64,000 nt of DNA. It comes from Limosilactobacillus pulli. Lineage in GTDB: Bacteria; Bacillota; Bacilli; Lactobacillales; Lactobacillaceae. The stretch covers positions 1 through 64,000 of the forward strand of contig NZ_CANCWQ010000008.1 in assembly GCF_947381555.1 (NCBI RefSeq). The letters are read 5' to 3'. A program made the position numbers and the translations under genes. How positions within the stretch are numbered: the first letter of the stretch is position 1; each line of letters starts with the position of its first letter. Positions 33,892 through 42,520 of the stretch are shown here, piece after piece. A model generated the notes under the pieces. The model worked only from the letters and a program-made list of their open reading frames with translations. It searched no databases and had not been told where the DNA came from.

Positions 33892-34062
33892 TCAGACGTG
33901 AAAATGACTGACCATCCAGCAGCCAGCAATCAGAGAGGCAATCACAATAATTACCACCACTGCTAGAGCTGCATACTGAACACCGATCGGCAGGCCGTGC
34001 AGTTCATGTAGAACCGCAGCAAGCCCTTTCAGATCGACGCCATCTTGATGTCGGTTTGACAC
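33892..34062 (-). CDS. Small single-helix membrane protein (candidate type I toxin)
   Basis: Open frame of 56 residues beginning GTG at 34062, with AAAGGGA six bases upstream. A hydrophilic half (about 1-28, with SNRHQDGVDLKGL) precedes one strong membrane helix (YAALAVVVIIVIASLIAGCW, about 30-49) and a short His-containing tail. It is followed by a 100-nt untranslated region and strong terminator. Its mRNA starts near 34164 from an extended -10 promoter, and the 5' leader can fold CATTGGCA with TGCCAATG. Antisense transcription from the other side completes a type I toxin-antitoxin layout. I do not recognise the peptide itself. Confidence 0.6.
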   Translation of the reverse strand: MSNRHQDGVDLKGLAAVLHELHGLPIGVQYAALAVVVIIVIASLIAGCWMVSHFHV

Positions 34063-34102
34063 TTTGAATCCCTTTCATAATGTTGGGAAGTGTCGCCCTC
34101 AT
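34004..34102 (-). CDS. Possible leader peptide overlapping the small membrane protein
   Basis: ATG at 34102 has an AAGGAG site nine bases upstream, better than that of the membrane protein, and opens a frame of 32 residues rich in Arg (with TSRWRRSERACC). It overlaps the membrane protein start in another frame and ends inside it. It may be a regulatory leader whose translation couples to the downstream start, or chance. No similarity recognised. Confidence 0.3.
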   Translation of the reverse strand: MRATLPNIMKGIQSVKPTSRWRRSERACCGST

Positions 34103-34170
34103 TGTTTTAACTCCTTCATTGGCATCACTTCCTTTGTAGCGAAGCACTGCCAATGTTCTTAGACCAAAAT

Positions 34171-34179
34171 ATTATATCA
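34171..34179 (-). promoter_or_regulatory. Extended -10 promoter of the small membrane protein transcript
   Basis: On the minus strand TGATATAAT provides a TGN extension plus consensus -10; the -35 is weak (CTGAAG). Transcription would start near 34164. Confidence 0.5.
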
Positions 34180-34224
34180 TAACCAAAAACGTCGCTTCAG
34201 CATCCTATGTTGATTCGGCGTTTT

Positions 34225-34594
34225 TTAGTTATTGGACTGATTAAAGACGTACCTGCCATTTGGTAATGATCGGTCTTCAAGATTGCAATCGGCTGTTTTT
34301 GACTGGTCTGATTGGCAACCCTGATCTGATAGTTGCCTGCTTTTAAGGATCGAAATAGTCGATATAAACGCCACGTCGCTTTAAATACCAGGTCTGACCA
34401 TTCTGCTGATCATACAGCGAAACCTTCAGCGAGCTGTCTTGATGAATCTGAACTGACAAATATTGTCCCTCACCGTTAAGCTTAATCTGCTGTGAAACAA
34501 TCTGACCCGGTTTTAAATATGTCGGCCGGGCATGATACTGAGTCGAAAGCTGTGAGCGCTGGGCACCGCCGATAAACCAAAGTGAAGGCATCAA
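34225..34594 (-). pseudogene. C-terminal remnant of an unrecognised (probably envelope) protein
   Basis: Two overlapping frames together encode a tail with YLKPGQIVSQQIKL, GQYLSVQIHQDSSLKVSLYD and, after a frameshift near 34350, LKAGNYQIRVANQ. The pattern resembles a beta-rich extracellular C-terminal domain. It is joined directly to the end of the glycosyltransferase remnant upstream, as if a deletion fused two genes. A hairpin with a T-run at about 34186-34226 may be its terminator. Confidence 0.5.
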
Positions 34595-34599
34595 TGAAG

Positions 34600-35015
34600 A
34601 CCAGCCTGATACAGTAGTATACCTTCCCTGTCTGAAAACCCAATTGTGGAACCAAACCGCGTAAGAACAAATTGCGTTCCGAGTACTTCAATAAAGCATG
34701 TACTGCCTGATTGCTCATCAGCCGAAAATCAGCACTGTCGGGAATCATGGTCACACCCATCTGATTCATCAATTTATAGAAGCCCTCAGCAGTGTTGCGC
34801 TTGAATCAAGAGTCAGTCTGGCGATCACCGCGCACCCCGTAGACGATCTCACAGCCATTTTTATATTGCTCAATCATTTCGGGATCATCTTGCAGATCAG
34901 CATCAATCGTAATCATCATGTCTGCATCCCAGACCGCCGTCGTCATCCTTGCCAACAAAGCTGATTGATGGCCAAAGTTGCGTTATAATCTGGCTTAAAT
35001 GATCAAGACTAAGCA
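34600..35015 (-). pseudogene. DPM1/GtrB-type family 2 glycosyltransferase remnant
   Basis: Fragments in different frames spell a bactoprenol-type glycosyltransferase: FGHQSALLARM (near 34985), MITIDADLQDDPEMIEQY (near 34915, the DxD region), GCEIVYGVRGDRQTDS (near 34850), then MNQMGVTMIPDSADFRLMSNQAVHALLKYSERNLFLRGLVPQLGFQTGKVYY (34772 downward). The N-terminus and the membrane helices are missing and at least two frameshifts interrupt it. Such enzymes load glucose or GlcNAc on undecaprenyl phosphate for wall or teichoic acid decoration. Bases 35016-35138 contain only the glycerate kinase upstream region. Confidence 0.75.
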
Positions 35016-35138
35016 TTATCTCACTCCTTCTCGTTTTTTATTATCATACGTGGATCGTACTTGGTCTGATATAGGATTAAAATGAAACAATTCTGAAGAA
35101 TCTTCAGAAAGCAAAATATTTAATAAGGAGTATTTAGC

Positions 35139-36269
35139 ATGACCACTTATCTTTTGGCACCAGATTCATTTAAAGAAAGCATGACATCGCGCCAGGTTTG
35201 TGAAGCAATGGCTTTCGGCATCAAGCAGGCCGATCCAAATGCCAGCATCATCAGCATTCCCTTGGCTGATGGCGGTGAAGGAACAACTGATGCTTTAGTC
35301 AGTGCAACGCATGGTACTTTTAGACATCTGACGGTCACTGGATCACTAGGCAAATCAACTGCTGCTACTTACGGCATCCTAGGTGATTCAAGAACCGCCG
35401 TAATTGAAATGGCAATGGCCAGCGGTTTGGAAATGGTACCGATTGATCAGCGCAACCCGTGGCTGACAACGACCTATGGCACCGGCGAATTGATTAAGGA
35501 TGCGCTTGGTCAGGACATCGACTGCATCATCATTGGGCTGGGCGGTTCCAGTACCAATGATGCCGGTGCGGGGATGGCACAAGCATTGGGCGCGCACCTT
35601 TTGGATAGCAGTGGTCAGGAACTGCCGGTTGGAGGCGGCGCATTAAAAGATCTTGCCAGGATTGATGTCAGCGAATTAGATCCGCGGCTAAAACAAGTTA
35701 AGATCATCTTAGCCAGTGATGTGACAAATCCTCTGACTGGTCCACAAGGGGCTTCATATGTCTTTGGCCGGCAAAAAGGCGCTGATTCTGCCATGATCAA
35801 AAGACTGGACCAGAATTTGCATCATTTTGCTCAAATCGTCAAGCGCGATCTGGGGAAAGATGTTGAAAATCAACCTGGAGCTGGGGCTGCCGGGGGATTA
35901 GGTGCCGGATTGATGGCATTTGCTGATGGCAAGATGCAACGCGGCATTGAGCTTGTCATCAAACTTACTAATTTAGAAGCTAAGGTGCAGCAGGCCAACT
36001 ATATTTTTACGGGCGAAGGCGGCACAGACTTTCAAACTCACTTTGGTAAAGCTCCTTTTGGCGTAGCGCAGTTAGGCAAAAAGCATCATAAGCCAGTCAT
36101 CTCGTTTGCTGGTTATCTTGGCAACGGTATCGAAAAGCTGTATCCGGATGGCTTTACTGCCTTTTTCAGCATTATGCAAGGTGCCAGTGATCGACAGTCC
36201 GCACTGGCTAAGGGACCTGAGAATATGACCAGAACCGTTGCCAACGTGGTGCGATTGTTAAAACGATAA
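35139..36269 (+). CDS. glxK: Glycerate kinase (GarK/GlxK family)
   Basis: Phosphorylates glycerate, most likely to 2-phosphoglycerate as in GarK-type enzymes. The 376-residue protein shows the family segments LLAPDSFKESMTS (N-terminus), PLADGGEGT (near 42-50), TTYGTGELI, GLGGSSTNDAGAGMAQALG (near 132-150), ASDVTNPLTGPQGAS and GAAGGLGAGL, and FTGEGGTDFQT. Length is usual. AAGGAG precedes the ATG. Monocistronic with its own terminator; no tartronate or glyoxylate genes are adjacent, so the source of glycerate is not visible. Confidence 0.92.
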   Translation: MTTYLLAPDSFKESMTSRQVCEAMAFGIKQADPNASIISIPLADGGEGTTDALVSATHGTFRHLTVTGSLGKSTAATYGILGDSRTAVIEMAMASGLEMVPIDQRNPWLTTTYGTGELIKDALGQDIDCIIIGLGGSSTNDAGAGMAQALGAHLLDSSGQELPVGGGALKDLARIDVSELDPRLKQVKIILASDVTNPLTGPQGASYVFGRQKGADSAMIKRLDQNLHHFAQIVKRDLGKDVENQPGAGAAGGLGAGLMAFADGKMQRGIELVIKLTNLEAKVQQANYIFTGEGGTDFQTHFGKAPFGVAQLGKKHHKPVISFAGYLGNGIEKLYPDGFTAFFSIMQGASDRQSALAKGPENMTRTVANVVRLLKR

Positions 36270-36274
36270 ATCTT

Positions 36275-36310
36275 TAACCCGACTTCATCTAGATGTGGTC
36301 GGGTTTTTAA
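36275..36310 (+). terminator. Terminator after glycerate kinase
   Basis: AACCCGAC and GTCGGGTT arms around a loop, followed by TTTTTAAT. Confidence 0.88.
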
Positions 36311-36509
36311 TACGTAAAAACCCTTAATTCATGTTTATTAATGCATTATTATGAATATTAAACAATAATATTATTTGAATTTAAATCAGAAAAATTCGCA
36401 TAAAAACATTCAATTAAAGTTATATATTTATTTTTATTCATTATATTGACATAAAAATGATTATCTATTAAGATTTTATTAACAAATAATTCAACAAGAG
36501 GTGCATAAT

Positions 36510-37664
36510 ATGAATAAGCAACAAGAAATTGATATATTATCACATTTGATCAGCATCAAATCGGTTAATGATCATGAGGCCGCCGTGGCTGACTACATTG
36601 AATCCCTGTTTAAGCCTTACGAAGACCAAGGCGTCAAGATTGAGCGCGTAAGCTATGCACCAGATCGCGACAATCTGATCGTTACAATTGGTGAAGGTGA
36701 GCGCATGCTGGGCTTTAGCGGCCATGAAGACGTCGTCGCCCCAGGTGATCTTAGTCAATGGAACTCGGATCCGTTTAAAGCCACGATTAAAGACAATATG
36801 CTTTATGGGCGCGGTGCTTCTGACATGAAGAGTGGCTTGGCAGCTTTAATTGCCGCCATGTTGGATATGTTGGAAAACCATCACGTTCCTGGCAAGATTC
36901 GTCTGCTGTGTACGGTTGGTGAAGAAACCGGCGAATATGGTGCCGCTCAATTAACCAAGCTAGGCTATGCCGACAATCTGGCTGGATTGGTAATTGCTGA
37001 GCCGGGTAACGATATGCACGAAATCGGCTACACGTCTAAAGGCATTATCGATTACATTGTTACCTCCAAGGGCAAAGGTGCACACAGCTCCCAGCCACAA
37101 AAAGGCATCAACGCCATCGACCATCTGATTGACTTTGCCGTTCAGGTTAAGCCGCTGATGGCTAAATTCGACAAGGTCAATCCCGTGCTGGGGCCTCTCA
37201 CCCATGTACAAAGCGTCTTTAATGGTGGCGAACAGATTAACAGCGTACCTGCCAAAGCAGTTATGAAAGGCAATATTCGAACGATTCCCGAATATCCAAA
37301 CCAAGTCGTCTTTGACGCACTCAATGGCTTGGTTGATCAACTGAATCAAAAGCCGGGCTATGATCTGACTATTGAATACAGCTTCCCTGAAGACGCAATG
37401 CCTGGAGACAAGGATGCCCCGTTGATCAAGATGATTGAACATGTTCACGATGAACTGTTTGATGGACCAATTGAACCCAAGGGCCAGGCTGGTGCCAGTG
37501 ATGGCTCTGAGTTCTTGCATGCTAAGGGTGACTTTGCCATTGCCTTGATTGGTCCCGGCAACAATACGCAACACCAGAGCAATGAATGTGTTGATTTAGA
37601 CGTTTATCATCAATCAATCAAATTCTACCAGCAGCTAGCTGAAGAATTTTTCGCTCAACCATAG
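36510..37664 (+). CDS. M20 family metallopeptidase (ArgE/DapE-like)
   Basis: Zn-dependent amidohydrolase of 384 residues. SGHEDVVAPGD (near 72-82) supplies the first metal ligand His with its Asp, GRGASDMKSG (near 103-112) the bridging Asp, GEETGEYGA the general-base and ligand Glu pair, and a late H (NTQHQSNECVD) the final ligand. The dimerisation lid lies about 180-290. It resembles DapE and ArgE but lacks biosynthetic neighbours; the partner transporter 14 bp downstream suggests uptake and hydrolysis of a peptide or N-acyl amino acid. ATG at 36510 is 8 bp from AGAGG; the GTG at 36501 overlaps that site. Confidence 0.88.
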   Translation: MNKQQEIDILSHLISIKSVNDHEAAVADYIESLFKPYEDQGVKIERVSYAPDRDNLIVTIGEGERMLGFSGHEDVVAPGDLSQWNSDPFKATIKDNMLYGRGASDMKSGLAALIAAMLDMLENHHVPGKIRLLCTVGEETGEYGAAQLTKLGYADNLAGLVIAEPGNDMHEIGYTSKGIIDYIVTSKGKGAHSSQPQKGINAIDHLIDFAVQVKPLMAKFDKVNPVLGPLTHVQSVFNGGEQINSVPAKAVMKGNIRTIPEYPNQVVFDALNGLVDQLNQKPGYDLTIEYSFPEDAMPGDKDAPLIKMIEHVHDELFDGPIEPKGQAGASDGSEFLHAKGDFAIALIGPGNNTQHQSNECVDLDVYHQSIKFYQQLAEEFFAQP

Positions 37665-37678
37665 AAAGGAACCTGCTT

Positions 37679-39196
37679 ATGCAACAACAGCCAACCCCTA
37701 CTAAGAAAAAGCACAAGCTCCCTTCCGCGTTTACGATCCTATTTTTACTGATTGCCTTGATGGCAGTTTTGACATGGATCATTCCGGCAGGGACATATAA
37801 AAGCGACAGTGCCGGCAATCTGATCAGCGGCACGTATCACACGGTTGCCCATCACTACCAAGGAATCTGGGACGTCTTTATGGCACCCGTCACGGGGATG
37901 ATCGGCAATAAGGCAACAACCGGCGCAATCGGGATCGCCCTTTTCATTCTCGTGATTGGTGGATTCTTGGGCGTCGTTAACCAAACCGGCGCCTTAAATG
38001 ATGGTATCCGGGCCGTCGTTCACAACTCCAAGGGTCATGAAAAACGAATGATCGTAATTTTAACGATTATCTTTGCGCTTGGCGGCTCGACTTACGGTAT
38101 GGGTGAAGAAACAATCGCCTTTTTCCCGCTGCTGGTACCGGTTATGATGGCCGTTGGGTATGATTCACTGGTGGCAGCTGGTGTGATATTGCTAGGCACG
38201 CGGGTTGAGGATCTGGCTTCAACGGTCAACCCCTTCTCGACCGGTGTTGCTTCAGCTATGATCAAGATCTCCCCTGGTGAAGGACTGGGATCACGGATCA
38301 TCTTGCTGGTTATCGTCACGGTGATGACAATCTTCTTTATTCTGCACTATACCGATAAAATCAAAAAAGATCCAACCAAGTCACTGGTCTACAATCAACG
38401 CAAAGCTGACATGGAATACTTTAACGTTGCTGACCGTAGCGAAGCGCCAACGCCTTTGACCAAAGTCCAAAAACGCGTCTTGTGGATCTTTGCAATTACT
38501 TTTTTGATTATGATTATCGGTCTGGTGCCATGGACCAGCATCAATGCCAAATGGACGTTCTTTAATGATTTCAATGATTGGCTGGTCAGCGTGCCGGTAT
38601 TGGGCGTATTGATCGGTCAAGACATGGCACCGCTGGGCAGCTGGTACTTTAACGAAATTACGCTCTTATTCTTATTTATGTCCGTGGTAGTTATGTTTGT
38701 GGCCCACATTAAGGAACAAGACTTCATTGACGCCTTCATGAAGGGTATGAGCGATTTATTAAGCGTTGCCATTATCGTTGCCGTAGCTCGCGGGATTCAA
38801 GTGATCATGAACGAAGGGATGATTACGGGGACAATTCTGCACTGGGGCGAAGTTGGCTTAAGCGGCATGCCAAAAGCTGCCTTTGCAATTCTGGCCTTTA
38901 TCTTCTTTGTGATTTTATCTTTCCTGATCCCATCCAGTTCCGGTCTGGCAGCGGCAACCATGGGCATCATGGGGTCACTGGCTCACTTTGCCAAGGTTGA
39001 CGGCAGCGTTGTTGTAACCGCCTACCAGGCTGCGACCGGTTTGATTACTGCCGTTACGCCAACCGCGGGGATGCTGGTTGGGGCCTTGGCATTATGCCGG
39101 ATCCCATTTACGGTTTGGTGGAAGTGGATTGCCAAACTGATTGCCGCCCTGTTTATCGTAGTCTGCATCTTCTTAGGGATTATTGCGGTGATGTAA
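37679..39196 (+). CDS. YfcC/DcuC-family membrane carrier
   Basis: Transporter of 505 residues with about 12 membrane segments. The N-terminus is cytoplasmic and basic (PTPTKKKHKLPS) and the first helix leads into the family sequence ILFLLIALMAVLTWIIPAGTY. Other family blocks are GSTYGMGEETIAFFPLLVP (near 138-156), GTRVEDLASTVNPF and FLIPSSSGLAAATMGIM (near 417-433). YfcC proteins are assigned to the C4-dicarboxylate/arginine-ornithine-like carriers; the coupling with an M20 peptidase in one operon (14-bp gap, AAAGGAA site) suggests import of a dipeptide or acylated amino acid. Confidence 0.88.
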   Translation: MQQQPTPTKKKHKLPSAFTILFLLIALMAVLTWIIPAGTYKSDSAGNLISGTYHTVAHHYQGIWDVFMAPVTGMIGNKATTGAIGIALFILVIGGFLGVVNQTGALNDGIRAVVHNSKGHEKRMIVILTIIFALGGSTYGMGEETIAFFPLLVPVMMAVGYDSLVAAGVILLGTRVEDLASTVNPFSTGVASAMIKISPGEGLGSRIILLVIVTVMTIFFILHYTDKIKKDPTKSLVYNQRKADMEYFNVADRSEAPTPLTKVQKRVLWIFAITFLIMIIGLVPWTSINAKWTFFNDFNDWLVSVPVLGVLIGQDMAPLGSWYFNEITLLFLFMSVVVMFVAHIKEQDFIDAFMKGMSDLLSVAIIVAVARGIQVIMNEGMITGTILHWGEVGLSGMPKAAFAILAFIFFVILSFLIPSSSGLAAATMGIMGSLAHFAKVDGSVVVTAYQAATGLITAVTPTAGMLVGALALCRIPFTVWWKWIAKLIAALFIVVCIFLGIIAVM

Positions 39197-39202
39197 AAAT
39201 TA

Positions 39203-39244
39203 AAAAAACCTCAGGTGAGCCGAAACTCACTTGAGGTTTTTAAT
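39203..39244 (+). terminator. Terminator after the peptidase-carrier operon
   Basis: AAAAACCTCAGGTGAG pairs with CTCACTTGAGGTTTTT around CCGAAA, a very strong stem with T-run. Confidence 0.92.
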
Positions 39245-39325
39245 TGGATGCATCCCTATTATCTTTATCATCGGTTGCCTGGGGCTGCAATTTAAATACA
39301 GCCTCATGCGGTTGATTTTTAGATG

Positions 39326-39520
39326 TTAGGACTTTTTGATATTGTTGTCGGCAACAACTGCTATTACCGGGCGTTTAGCCTTGCTTTGCTGTTGCATGTA
39401 TTTGACGAAACCAAATCCAATGATCGCGACCACGATTGGGGCAATAATCATCCAATAATAAGCAGGCGACAGCGACTTCTTTTTAAATACCATTCTGGCA
39501 ACGGAAAGCACTCTACTCAT
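39326..39520 (-). pseudogene. ABC exporter permease, N-terminal fragment (NatB-like)
   Basis: The first 64 residues of an ABC-2 type permease: a basic N-terminus (VARMVFKKKSLSPAYYWM), one membrane helix (IIAPIVVAIIGFGFVKYM) and the beginning of the extracellular loop (RPVIAVVADN). The family normally has about 400 residues; the frame stops and the remaining sequence down to 39248 is short and out of frame. The start overlaps the end of the ATPase remnant upstream, as expected for a natAB-type operon. Confidence 0.7.
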
Positions 39521-40330
39521 GGCTGTCTACCTCCCCTTTAATCGTTAAGAGAAAAATATCATCCAATGTTGCTGGTAAAAGACGATATCCACGTAATGAT
39601 GGAAGATGCTCGGTTTGATCAATTGCCTGCTTAACATGCAGTTCAGAATCAAACGTAATTACTTTGCCGGGATAATCATCATCAATGACCATCATCCCTG
39701 GCAATTCCTCAATTAAAAGATTATCAAAGACGCCTTCCAGGTAGATCTTGGTTTTACCAAAACGTGATCTGAAATCGGTCCATACAGTCGCTGATTCCCA
39801 TTAACAAGCATCAACAACTGATCCGAGACTTCAGCAACGTTTTTCATGTTATGTGAGGAAAAAATGATTGCCGTACCAGCTGCTTTTAGTTTTTTGACCG
39901 TTTCAATCAGCAGTTCCACGTTAACCGGGTCCAATCCTGAAAAAGGCTCATCCAAAATCACCAGACGCGGACGATGGCCGTGATTAACTGTGACTACACT
40001 TCGACAGATTTTTAATTCGTGATTTCTCATTTCCCTTTACTGATAATCGATTCATCCATAACAGTAGATCGGCAGCCGCAATTTTTAGATCAAACCCATG
40101 CAGACTTGCAAAGTAAAGTACTTGTTCCTTGATCGTCATATCTAGATAAAGGCCCCGTTCCTCGGGCAAAAAACCAATCTGATCCAAAGATTTTTCATCC
40201 AGTGGCTGGCTAGTAATGGTAATGGTACCCTGATCTGGCTTTAAAAAATTCATGATCATCTTAAAAGTAGTTGACTTGCCGGCCCCATTTTGTCCAATAA
40301 TGCCCAAAACCTCACCACGCTTAACATTTA
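39513..40330 (-). pseudogene. ABC transporter ATPase, 5'-truncated and frameshifted (NatA-like)
   Basis: Three frames together give one ATPase. GEVLGIIGQNGAGKST (Walker A) and IGFLPEERGLY (Q-loop region) lie at 40310-40120; the signature LSKG context is broken by frameshift near 40020; LVILDEPFSGLDPVN (Walker B) and IIFSSHNMKNV (H-loop) lie at 39980-39830; a DUF4162-like tail follows in a third frame (39704-39513). The first strands before Walker A are missing. It belonged to an exporter for Na+, a peptide or a drug, with the truncated permease downstream. Clearly non-functional as assembled. Confidence 0.82.
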
Positions 40331-40373
40331 TTCACTCTTATCCTCTAATTTTCATCAATAAATATCTATCATG

Positions 40374-40393
40374 GTATGACAGATCCGTCATAC
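40374..40393. promoter_or_regulatory. Perfect inverted repeat, probable operator
   Basis: GTATGAC and GTCATAC are perfect 7-bp arms separated by six bases, the geometry of a TetR-, GntR- or MarR-type operator. It lies between the ABC remnants and the amino acid permease, about 245 bp before the permease start. The surrounding 40331-40627 is very AT-rich and has no gene. Confidence 0.5.
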
Positions 40394-40639
40394 ATTCAAT
40401 GAAAAAGCTGTAAAACTAGATAAATGCAATACAGCTTGAAAACTAATTACCTTATTTCTTATCTAAAGTTGCAATCGATTTCAGCCTTCATTTCTTTAAT
40501 AATTTAGATGAATAATTTCTTTGCTTTTATAATTGATTTTTAATGTTTATGCGACTATTATGTATTTCAATATCACAAACAAAAATCAAAATATCATTTA
40601 AAATAATCGTTTTTTCTTAATCCAAAGGTGGTTGATATT

Positions 40640-42037
40640 ATGAATCTGTTTCGCAAAGAAAGTCTGTCACGGTATATGAAAACAGACGGCCAGATGCCCA
40701 AGACCATGAACGCTAAAGATCTGATGGCAATGGGAATCGGTGCCGTTATTGGCAGTGGGATCTTCATCCTGCCTGGTACTGTAGCAGCCAATGATGCTGG
40801 GCCCGGTGTCTCGCTTTCTTTTTTGGCCGCTGCTATTGTGTGTGGGTTGGCCGGAATGTGCTATGCTGAGTTTTCATCAGCAATTCCGGTTGCCGGTAGT
40901 GCCTATTCATACGGCAACATTATCTATGGTGAATTTATCGGTTGGATCATGGGTTGGGCCCTGGTCTTGGAATATTTATTGGCAGTAGCCTGCGTCTCGA
41001 CAGGTTGGGCAGCCTACTTCAACTCGCTGCTGGCCAGTTGTGGCATTAACATCCCCAGAGCTCTCGCTGGTCCATTTGATCCGGCCAAGGGCACCTATAT
41101 CAACCTGACCGCGATTTTAAGCGTTCTTTTAATTACCTGGCTGCTGTCATACGGGATGCACGAATCGGTACGGGTTAACAATATTGCCATCATTATCAAG
41201 CTTTTGATTATTGTGGCCTTTATCATCATTGGCGTATTCTTTGTTAAAAGGGCTAACTATCACCCATTCTTGCCATATGGTGCTCATGGTGCATTCAAAG
41301 GTGCCACGACCGTCTTCTTTGCCTTTTTGGGTTTTGACTGCATCTCAAGTTCCGCGGCTGAGGTCAAGAACCCGCAAAAGACAATGCCGATTGGAATCAT
41401 TGGTACACTGCTGATAGCAACGGTTCTCTACATGGGTGTCTCAATCGTTTTGACGGGAATGGTCAACTACAAGCACTTGGATGTTGCCAACCCAGTCGCC
41501 TTTGCGCTACAGTCCGTTCGTCAAGGCTGGTTGGCCTCGTTGCTTTCAATCGGTGCTTTGATTGGGATGGCCACCTGCATGTTTACGGCAATCTACGCCT
41601 CGTCACGTCTGATTTACTCACTGAGTCGCGATGGCCTTTTGCCAACTTCCTTGCGCCAGCTGGATAAAAAGTCGCATACGCCAAAAATAGCTTTGTGGGC
41701 CGTTGCGGTTTTGATTGCGGTAATGGGCGGCTTCGTATCACTGGATAGGCTGACCAACCTGGTTAACATTGGGACGCTGCTGGCGTTTACCATGGTTTCG
41801 TTTGGGATCATTCCGCTGCGCAAGCGTGAAGATATCTTAAATGACGGCGGCTTTAAGGTACCGCTGTATCCAGTATTACCGCTGCTTTCCGGGTTTGCCT
41901 GCCTGTTTATGATGTCGTTTTTGTCTAAGGAAACCTGGATCGGGGCTGGTATCTGGTTTGCTATTGGGATGGTACTCTACTTTGGTTACGGCTATCGCCA
42001 CAGCAACATCAACGATATGATGCCAACGCAAGGCTAA
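40640..42037 (+). CDS. APC-family amino acid permease (cationic amino acid transporter type)
   Basis: Membrane transporter of 465 residues with 12 or more predicted helices. The N-terminal FRKESLSRYMKTDGQMPKTM and the first helix AMGIGAVIGSGIFILPG, with the unwound GSGIF substrate motif, match the YfnA/CAT branch of the APC superfamily. Further family blocks are CYAEFSSAIPVAGSAYSY, FFAFLGFDCISSSAAEVKNPQKTMP and LSRDGLLP. The substrate is likely a cationic or neutral amino acid. ATG at 40640 stands 8 bp from AAAGGTGG. Monocistronic, ended by a strong terminator. Confidence 0.9.
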   Translation: MNLFRKESLSRYMKTDGQMPKTMNAKDLMAMGIGAVIGSGIFILPGTVAANDAGPGVSLSFLAAAIVCGLAGMCYAEFSSAIPVAGSAYSYGNIIYGEFIGWIMGWALVLEYLLAVACVSTGWAAYFNSLLASCGINIPRALAGPFDPAKGTYINLTAILSVLLITWLLSYGMHESVRVNNIAIIIKLLIIVAFIIIGVFFVKRANYHPFLPYGAHGAFKGATTVFFAFLGFDCISSSAAEVKNPQKTMPIGIIGTLLIATVLYMGVSIVLTGMVNYKHLDVANPVAFALQSVRQGWLASLLSIGALIGMATCMFTAIYASSRLIYSLSRDGLLPTSLRQLDKKSHTPKIALWAVAVLIAVMGGFVSLDRLTNLVNIGTLLAFTMVSFGIIPLRKREDILNDGGFKVPLYPVLPLLSGFACLFMMSFLSKETWIGAGIWFAIGMVLYFGYGYRHSNINDMMPTQG

Positions 42038-42065
42038 TTGGCTAAAAACGAACTTTATTAGATTA

Positions 42066-42105
42066 CAAAAAAGGATTTGAGCAAACATACTCAAATCCTT
42101 TTTAA
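42066..42105 (+). terminator. Terminator after the APC permease
   Basis: AAAAAGGATTTGAG and CTCAAATCCTTTTT form a 14-bp stem with an eight-base loop. Confidence 0.93.
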
Positions 42106-42215
42106 TATTTATCATTAAAATATAATGATATAAATATCATATTTTTAATTATTTTCAGTCTAAAATTGTTTAATTCTAGTCATTGGAATCTGACGAATAA
42201 AATGCTGGTAAAATT

Positions 42216-42447
42216 GCATCTGCCTCGTTTTTGGCAATCTCAAACCGTTTGTTGATGTCAAGCCGGCTAAGATCAATCCCTTGAAAAGTCATTATGAAAC
42301 CATGGAATTGATTAAAAACGAAAAGGCTTTTACAATCCACAGGAGCTAGGCTACCTCGTCCATTATCTAATCGTAGAAGAACTGGTCACGTTAAAACGTT
42401 TGTATGTCAGCGAGCTAAAAAAGATGATCGATCAATATAAAATTTAG
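42216..42447 (+). pseudogene. Remnant of an unrecognised gene
   Basis: Two frames give a continuous peptide: LVFGNLKPFVDVKPAKINPL, SHYETMELIKNEKAFTIH, then after a frameshift near 42345 ELGYLVHYLIVEELVTLKRLYVSELKKMIDQYKI and TAG at 42445-42447. No start codon is available and the 5' part is lost. I do not recognise the family. The flanking bases 42106-42215 contain nothing visible. Confidence 0.45.
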
Positions 42448-42457
42448 CAATCAACCA

Positions 42458-42488
42458 TTGACTTAAAGTTAACTTTAAGGACTAGAAT
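42458..42488 (+). promoter_or_regulatory. MerR-type promoter with perfect 18-bp operator
   Basis: TTGACT (42458-42463) and TAGAAT (42483-42488) are separated by 19 bp, longer than the RNA polymerase optimum. Centred in the spacer is the perfect palindrome CTTAAAGTTAACTTTAAG (42462-42479). This is the classic arrangement by which MerR proteins activate by DNA untwisting; the sequence class resembles operators of the aldehyde/electrophile-responsive NmlR/AdhR group. The merR gene starts 33 bp downstream. Confidence 0.85.
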
Positions 42489-42520
42489 TAAAGCATCAAC
42501 TGCTGGATTGGAGGGATGAA

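Noticed and set aside
39323..39541. Rightward frame opposite the permease fragment
   Set aside because: No ribosome site, and the opposite strand encodes recognisable permease residues.
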